From Terana coerulea (lineage: Eukaryota > Basidiomycota > Agaricomycetes > Polyporales > Phanerochaetaceae): DNA of 64,000 nt. The stretch covers positions 1 to 64,000 of the forward strand of contig JAKOGH010000833.1 of NCBI GenBank assembly GCA_024811115.1, written 5' to 3'. A model generated the notes under the pieces. The model worked only from the letters and a program-made list of their open reading frames with translations, had not been told where the DNA came from and did not search any database. The stretch's first letter is position 1. Every line of letters starts with the position of its first letter. Of the stretch, positions 57,524-64,000 are shown in pieces. A program made the position numbers and the translations under genes.

Positions 57524-58310
57524 GTGCCAGCCGCATTCGTATTTCGACGAATGCACGTCCTGAAGCGATATAAGGCCCGTGCGGCCTCGCCTGCGAGCCC
57601 CCTCCCGCCCCCGCCGACCCCAGACATCGATATCCAGTCCCCAAGCGAACGACGGTCGAGCGACATGCCCGGCGAGGTGATCCATGAAGTTACGACGAGC
57701 TCTTTGGCTCCCAAGGACGAGAACCCTGCAAGGCTCGAGCGGTGCGACGACGGCCAGCGGACGGCGGCAGAGGCGTCGCCGACGAGCGACCGCGATGCTG
57801 GCGACAGGGACAAGGCTACTTCGACGCCTGCCCGGGGGAAGTGGAGCCCGTCGCTGACGCTGGAGAACGCGGGGAGCGTCGCGCGCGACCACCTCTCCGC
57901 GGAGCGGACGTTCCTCGCGTACGTGCGCACGAGCCTCGCGATCGCGGCCACCGGCGTCGGTGCGTCCCCTCCCCCTCCCCCTCTCGCCCACCCGATCTGA
58001 GACGCGCATACTTGAATCTATGAATGGCGGTGGACGCCCTGTTACAGCGCTGGTGCAGCTATTCGTGGTCTCCGCTACGACGGCGGACGCGGCGCTCGAG
58101 CGGTACGCGCGGCCGGTCGGCGCGGCGGTCATCTGCGTCGGCCTCGCGACGCTGCTGCTCGGCGTCGTCCGCTTCTTTGCGGTGCAAGACGCGCTCGTAG
58201 GCGGCCGGTACCCCGTCGCGCGGGTGAGCACGATTCTGCTCGCGCTCGCGCTGTGTGCCATTATCGTTGCCGTGTTTGGGATACTCCTCGGCGTGCGCTC
58301 AGGGCATTAG
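57524..58310 (+). CDS. DUF202-family small membrane protein
   Basis: A disordered Pro/Ser/Asp-rich N-terminus (about 120 residues) leads to the DUF202 signature ARDHLSAERTFLAYVRTSLA. An intron with donor GTGCGT near 57960 and acceptor TTACAG near 58047 joins to ALVQLFVVSA. Two more hydrophobic segments follow (GAAVICVGLATLLLGVVRFF and STILLALALCAIIVAVFG). Three helices in total, stop TAG 58308-58310. DUF202 proteins include relatives of the Vtc1 membrane subunit; the specific role here is unknown. Start uncertain between 57524 and the in-frame ATG at 57551. Confidence 0.82.
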
Positions 58311-58740
58311 ATTGGGAACTGGAGGTCGGGGGCATGGGTGAGTATTTTGATGCTTCGGCGTGTACATGTTCTTCTGCTAAGATACTCTCTTCAGGCGACT
58401 ACCGCACGGCGTTCAAGCACGCAAAACTGAGGACACTAGACATCTCTGAGACCCTGTTACATTCGAAAGCTACATCTAAATTGACTATCATGTCGTATGC
58501 TACTACACGCGATAATGCTGCACGCTACTATATTCATTACGTCAAACACCATGGTGCTTGAGAGTCAGTATCATCAAGACTTGGCCGAATAATCTTCGTC
58601 CTCGTCGACATAAAACCTGTCTTCAAATTTCCTCACCGGCTCAGTGTCTTGGATATCACTAGAATTTCGGAACTCGGTGCTGTCGTGAAGTCAGTCATCG
58701 ACCGTAGGAGTGGCGCGGAGGGGAGACCCACGGATAGAGC
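58311..58740. other. spacer between convergent genes
   Basis: No gene seen. It is the 3' side of both the DUF202 gene and the leftward membrane-protein gene. Confidence 0.4.
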
Positions 58741-60632
58741 TCAATATGTGTGCTGAAGGCTTGCGAGTTTCCGCCCGACCTGCGGGGCGTCGCTGCTCTG
58801 CTTAAAGACAGAGGAAGGGAGCTTCTCCGGCTGTGGTATGCGGTTGGTTGAGTGAGACTATACGGACTGTGTCGACATGTACCTGGGTGCGTCGGATTCC
58901 TTCATCTCAAGGAGATGAATGACGAATGCAGACGAGGTAATGACGCTATTGTAGGTTAGGAATGGACATGACTAGGGAATTTAAAGACGGGACGGTACCT
59001 GATAGTCCCACCTACATTCAAGCTCGCTGTCAGCGCGGGAATATATTGCTATACTGGGTGCATGCCTACCAGGGGCAGTCAAGATAACGTTCATCGTGTC
59101 TGGAAGCTATCCGTGAGCCGACGTTTACCTTATGCAACTACAAACACACCATTTAAATTCAGGAGAACCATGATCTGTAGGAAAACACGTGAATTAGCCG
59201 CCAACAGAGAGTAGCTGTGAAACTAACCACCACAGGAATGCACGTAAAGCACGATATCAGCAGATACCCCACGCCTTGGGAGAGAAGCGTCGACCATAAA
59301 GGAGATTGGGACGGAAGACGTTGGCGCCGCATCCCCACCACCGTAAATGCGAGGATGATGACGTCCCAAGACAATGCTACACAGCAATCAACGGTCGGCG
59401 GGCCTACCGCGAGAGGGGCTGCAACGTACTGTATATGTAAAAGCCCAGAAATTCTGGCTGGCCCATCGAGGTGGCGATTATGCACCAGCGACGATGCGGG
59501 TCCCATCGCGCCTTGATGCTCGTGGTGCCCACTGGTGCGGAACCGTCAGCGTGTACGGCAAAACAGCACAGCGTGTGTTCGACGCACTGATCACGGCGAA
59601 CACAATGTGCACTACGCAAAACACCGCCAGGCCCACCATGACGAAGCGCGTGTTGTTCCACGTCACGAGGCTGCAATAGTGTGATGAGCCATGGCTGCTT
59701 GCAAAGAGAAATCGATTGGCAAAGGGGCGTACGCGCGCAATCCGAGGTTTGTACTCGCAAACGCCACTGCGGCATTTCCTAATATCTAATCCGCGTCTGT
59801 CAACATCGATCTTATAATAGGCGGATGACACCTACTTCCGCCAGTCGCAGAGCGGCTGTGGTAAATTTAAATAAGCACGTCCGGGGTCAAGTGAGCGTAC
59901 CGCCTACCGGAACTGTCGCAAGTGAGAAGCAGCCGCTCCATATTTGACTCGACGACTCTGGGCGAAGGTAAGAAGCGATTGGTGAGTAGCCGAACAAAGG
60001 CAGGAGGGGAAGTGGTGCCGCTCACATCGTAATAAGGCAGGCAAGGTGACAATAGCGGGTCAATAAATATGACGCCTGTACCGAGAGTAAGTACAGGTCG
60101 AAAACACAACCTAAAAGCGCGAGAACGTACGTGAGCCAGCGTGAACTTCATCCTGCGGAGTGATCAACGCCCACTCCACTTTATGCAGAGTCAGCACATA
60201 ATACCACCTAGCACCTCGACGTCAGTCCTCGCGGTCTGTGCTCGCACAAGCACTCGAGACGCACACATAGAAACCAGTCACAAACGTTGCTAGAAGCCGG
60301 AAAACATAGCCGCACAGCGCCTGCACCTCCGGGTCCCTCCATTCGACCATGCGTAGCCAGGCAGACGCAGACCAGCGCAGGGGAGGCTCGACCTACACCG
60401 GAGTCGCGAACGCAGTACAGTAGAGGATCGTGAGGAGAAGAAGAGCGAAGGCGATTACCAATTGAAGGACCGTAGTATAAGTAAATGATCTATCTGAGAT
60501 CAATGTCGCGCGGCAAAACGGATCAGACGGTCGGCCAGCGTGGTCTGGCGGGTTCTGGATTTTGCCGGCGCCGGCCTTGGTGATGGTCGTGTGCCGCCTG
60601 AAACACGATGTACAAAAACTCACATAAAACAC
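58741..60632 (-). CDS. multi-spanning membrane protein of fungal DUF6533-like type (3' exons clear)
   Basis: The last exons fit together on the minus strand. One with SWDVIILAFTVVGMRRQ and LWSTLLSQGVGYLLISCF (59.2-59.4 kb) splices to IMVLLNLN. MNVILTAP follows near 59.09 kb, then a GTAGGC intron leads to ASLNVGGTI and VITSSAFVIHLLEMKESDA. A tail PEKLPSSVFKQSSDAP ends at TGA 58741-58743. This layout matches the C-terminal half of seven-helix mushroom proteins with an N-terminal DUF6533 domain. Hydrophobic segments at 59.48-59.83 kb and 60.40-60.48 kb (VLQLVIAFALLLLTILYC) probably belong to the same gene, but I could not join the 5' exons, so the left boundary of transcription is uncertain. Confidence 0.45.
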
Positions 60633-60844
60633 CTTAGACTCCGAGTCAGCTTGTAAGCAGCGGCAGCCTGTCCCACGTGGTGCCTGTCGCTCAACGGATA
60701 CGCTGCCGAGTGACCCGAATCAAAGCGGGCTGCGCAGCAAAGCCGCCCGAGGTCCCCGGCAGATCTACGATCAAACGCCACAAAGCCGACGGTTGCCAAA
60801 TGAAGATGTCCGACAAGAGCGGCATGCATTTCCTGGCCTGAAAG

Positions 60845-63800
60845 CTAAGTGCTAAATGTAAGTGTGGCTCCCCGTATCTGCACCTTCACGCTGCGGTCAG
60901 AAGGCCAGTCAAACTTGACGTTCTCCAGGGTGGCACCGATGCTCATGATTCCTAGCAAACAGTTGAGCTCGACGCCGAGGTAAAGGCGGGAGGGTTAACC
61001 ATACCGTCTTCTCCGATGTTGAATGGATACGTCTTGTATGGTTCCGACCCTCCATGTCCTTGTCGCGGCGGCGCTCCGGGATAGAAAAAGCTAGTAAAGC
61101 TCGAGCCTACTTTCCACACCAAGACCGTGCACTCCTCGAGGGACAGCGTCACAAGGCGCCGGCCGTCGGGCGAAAACGTGCACGCCGTCGTCCGCTTCTT
61201 GTGCCCTTCCAGAACGTACAGCCGCGTCGCGGTCTTCAGGTCGTACATGACGACGGCGCCCTCGCTAGTGCCGACGGCCAGCCGCTGGCTCGGCCCGTGG
61301 AAGTCTACGGTGGGGTAGCTTGCCGGAGGAGATCGCGTGAGCAAGAACTCTGATGGCGGTGCGCGGCGTGCTCACCTGTCCACCAGATGGCCCAGGATCT
61401 CGGTCGCCGCGTCCAGCACGGCGTCGCGGTCGGCGTTTGAGCTGGGATCAAGCGACTTGACGACCGCCTCCACCAGCCGCGGCAGGTTGCTGTACAGCAC
61501 GAGCGGCTTCTACGGGGCTGAGCACACGTCCACCCATTCACGCAACGCGGGCAGATGCGCACGCACCTTGTGGATCAGGAATATGACGAGCTGCATGACC
61601 GACTTGCGGTGCTGCACGCTCTTCGGCTGCATGATGTCCATCGAGACCGTCGTCATGAACAGCGGCGTGTTGCCCGCCGCGATGTTCAGCACCGCGCCGC
61701 GCGCGAGCTGCCCAACGCTCTGCTGCGCGGGCCCCGCGCTGTCCTTGCGGCTGGACGTCGCGAGCGCGAACAGCGCCCGGAGCATCTCGACGGCGTCGAC
61801 GTACTGCTGCCAGACGGGGAACCCGCGCGAGCAGAGGTCGATGGCGAGCGCTCGTTGGGGACTGTGCTCGTCATGCAGATATTTCGCCACGGACTTGGCG
61901 ATGTCTGTCAGGTAGCTATACGTCAATAGGTCAGCAAAGTCCAGGATGAATGATACTCAGCCATACCTGGTCTGTAGCAAGGTATACTTCTCTATTGCCA
62001 CTGTGCCGCATAGGAACAGCGCCAGTGCACTCCCGCGTCGAATCCTTCAGCGCATCATGCTGTAAGACTGGAACTGGAACACGTCATCAAAAGAGCCTCA
62101 GGTACAGTAACGTTTCTCTTACGGTGTGGTTGCCATCGGTCAACTAATAGTATAATCTCTTCGTCAACCAGTTGCGCAATCCCAGCTTCACAGCGCAGCC
62201 GCGATGCATGCCTCAGCTCCGGGGCTACAAATTCGGCATGGTCAGCCTTTGTGAGAGGGATTCAAATCTCCGTTTACATACTAGTGGACTGTAGCCATAA
62301 ACGGAGCCAAGAGGGCGAGGTTGGGAGGCTGGTATGTAGGGCCGATGGCGTGTGCAAGTGACGCCGCGTAGTATGCAGAGACTGTATGCGCATCCTCTGT
62401 GATTACCGTATTCAGCAAGGATGTTGTTGGGCTCAGTTTGGTTGAACAAACCTTCATGCTGTGATAACGCCTGCAGTGTGCCGATTATGGCCGTTGCACG
62501 CGATGCAGAGACTATGGAGGATATAGACCATGCTGCGTGAGAAGCTGATCCAGGAAACAGAGTGGTGGATCCATGTCTAGAGTGGTGTGAGTACATGCAG
62601 TGGCCTTAAGCGCAGGGACAACCGACCGTACGAGCCCCACCGCAACATTTGAGTGAGAAGTACCGAGAGTGTCACGACCAATACGGTCAATCTCTTCATT
62701 AACACCCGGCGTTAGCAACGCCGATAACAAAGAGGTAAGATGTCGCCGTTTTGAAGACGAGGTGATGCTGAGATCGAGCTGGCTTGACCTTGCGGTACCA
62801 GAAGGCTGTGACAAAAACAGGTCAAGGTCAGCCTGAACAGTTCCACCTGGGGCATATCGTCAGCGACCAGAATATCAGAAGCGCGGCTTACGCACCCGCA
62901 TCCGGCAGCTGGCCCCGACATTGCATGCCCGCCATCGCCTTGCTCGGCTCGGACACCGGGATTGACCTGAGACAGCAAGGTTGGCGCCACGGGCACTGCG
63001 GTGCAGACAAAAGCGCACCATTCCGACCACCCGCCCTGCTTGAGCATGTCCTCCGCCTTCTCTAACCCCATTGATCTCCAGAACTCGCGGGTCTTGATGT
63101 CCCACAGGCGGGCACGGTCGTCCCCGTACATGAGCAGCAGGTTGTCTTCCCGAGACATATCCGTTGCAGAGGTGCGACGGAGGCCGGGATGATAGCAAGC
63201 CTGAAGTAGAGCCTCAGCACAGAACATCGTGCATTCAGATGCGACACTCACAGCTGATACCCGTCTATTGAGATCAAGGCGATCGTGCCGTCTCCGGAGA
63301 CACAGAATATGCACCCTTTCAGGCGTCCGGATGCTATTGAAATGACCTCTGCGAGCGGTTCGGTGAACAGGGTCCACTGAGCCAGCATGTGCAGATCGCT
63401 GCAAATTATATCAGAATGAGCAATCTTCGTTTCCGTCGGGTCTTACCTCAAAGACCAGATGACGACAGCACCGTCGTCGCATCCTCCGACGATCAGGCCC
63501 TCACCGATCCGCTCGTCTCTGGTGGCGTGCAACCCAGTGACACTGCCCGCCAGCGCAATATCAGAGCGCACCCCCGCATCTTCCTTTGCAAACCCGCTGA
63601 CCAGCTGGCTGAATGTGCACCGCGAAAGATAGCCGTCGCCTAGAGCACATAGCGATGTAAGATCCCGTCTGCGCTATCCCGGAATGTTTTTTGGCACAAC
63701 TCACTGTATCCCAAGATGATTTGATCCATTTCGAGGGGAAGTATGCTTGTGATCCTAGGCTGACCCAGCGTCTTCTCGACACTCTCTCGGCTGGGCTTCC

Positions 63801-64000
63801 AGACTAGTCTTGTTGCGGCGTCTGAAGGACTAGCGGAATTCGATGTCGTGGTGAGCTGTAACCGCCGCCGTCCTCCTTTCGCTCGAGTTGTGAGTACATG
63901 ACCCGAAGGACTGATGGTGCAGCACGTAGAGTCTGGGAAGCTGGTGGAAGAACGGAGCCTAAAGCTAAGGACAGGGTGAGAATCATTGCAGAGAGCTTGT
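60845..64000 (-). CDS. WDR7/rabconnectin-3-like WD40 protein, 5' end outside window
   Basis: Many-exon gene entering from the right edge. WD-type repeats occur near 63.75-63.95 kb (TSFPDSTCCTISPSGHVLT), 63.46-63.64 kb (VTGLHATRDERIGEGLIVGG, DDGAVVIWSL), 63.24-63.40 kb (GCIFCVSGDGTIALISIDG) and 63.05-63.19 kb (LLLMYGDDRARLWDIKTREF). A helical middle follows (DEEIDRIG-type at 62.5-62.8 kb, GSALALFLCGTVAIEKY near 62.0 kb, AIDLCSRGFPVWQQYVDAV and ARGAVLNIAAGNTPLFMTTV at 61.5-61.9 kb). C-terminal WD repeats have PTVDFHGPSQRLAVGTSEG and TTACTFSPDGRRLVTLS. A GTATGG...GCTAG intron near 60.95-61.0 kb precedes the last exon, stop TAG 60845-60847. Relatives regulate V-ATPase assembly; that role here is inferred. 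Confidence 0.75.

Noticed and set aside
57473..58261. Long minus-strand frame opposite the DUF202 gene
   Set aside because: High GC content opens all frames here; the DUF202 signature and intron phase are on the plus strand.
1..64000. Bacterial-type operons, secondary-metabolite core genes or a defence island
   Set aside because: No polyketide synthase, NRPS, terpene cyclase, restriction or NLR-type genes are visible; the genes are intron-rich and individually promoted.

Overview
The window reads as a gene-dense filamentous-fungal chromosome segment, most likely from a wood-decay basidiomycete of the Polyporales type. The basis is short introns (about 45-80 nt, GTRNGT...YAG), DUF6534 membrane proteins, a Ste14-type ICMT, GH20 hexosaminidases with the fungal LWPxPRSL start, an Ent3-like epsin, a TRK potassium transporter and a serine-rich two-TM protein of a kind I associate with polypores. 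The order is an inference from family flavour. All multi-exon models were built by eye from reading-frame continuity, splice signals and comparison of paralogues inside the window.

Layout. 1-6513: a decayed Ty1/copia LTR retrotransposon on the minus strand, with both LTRs, a PPT and an internal tRNA-iMet-type primer site. 7108-10968: RPAP1-like RNA polymerase II assembly factor (+). 11311-17440: an old inverted duplication of a head-to-head DUF6534/ICMT gene pair; in each arm a different gene survives and the other is a pseudogene. 17782-23701: two tandem MFS transporters (-). 24642-30655: two tandem paralogues with an unusual layout of three RRM-like folds, a charged coiled coil and a C-terminal IPWP...HPDKW module. 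33746-34820: secreted two-repeat cysteine protein. 35227-38278: TRK K+ transporter. 38824-42470: GH20 hexosaminidase whose third intron carries a very young 1.3-kb non-autonomous LTR element. 42.8-46.1 kb: a 1.5-kb tandem duplication carrying small Pro/Lys-repeat genes. 46122-51374: a kinase-like protein lacking the catalytic Asp, a small ORF and the serine-rich membrane protein. 51939-53937: epsin. 54682-56923: a second GH20. 57524-58310: DUF202 membrane protein. 58.7-60.6 kb: a multi-spanning membrane protein, only its 3' exons resolved. 60845-64000: WDR7/rabconnectin-like WD40 protein running off the right edge.

There is no single operon-like system. The segment mixes housekeeping genes (RPAP1, ICMT, epsin, TRK, WDR7-like) with locally duplicated accessory genes; five separate local duplications can be read. 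Several otherwise intact genes each contain one single-base, mostly homopolymer, frame break, which points to residual assembly errors and should be settled before calling those genes inactive.
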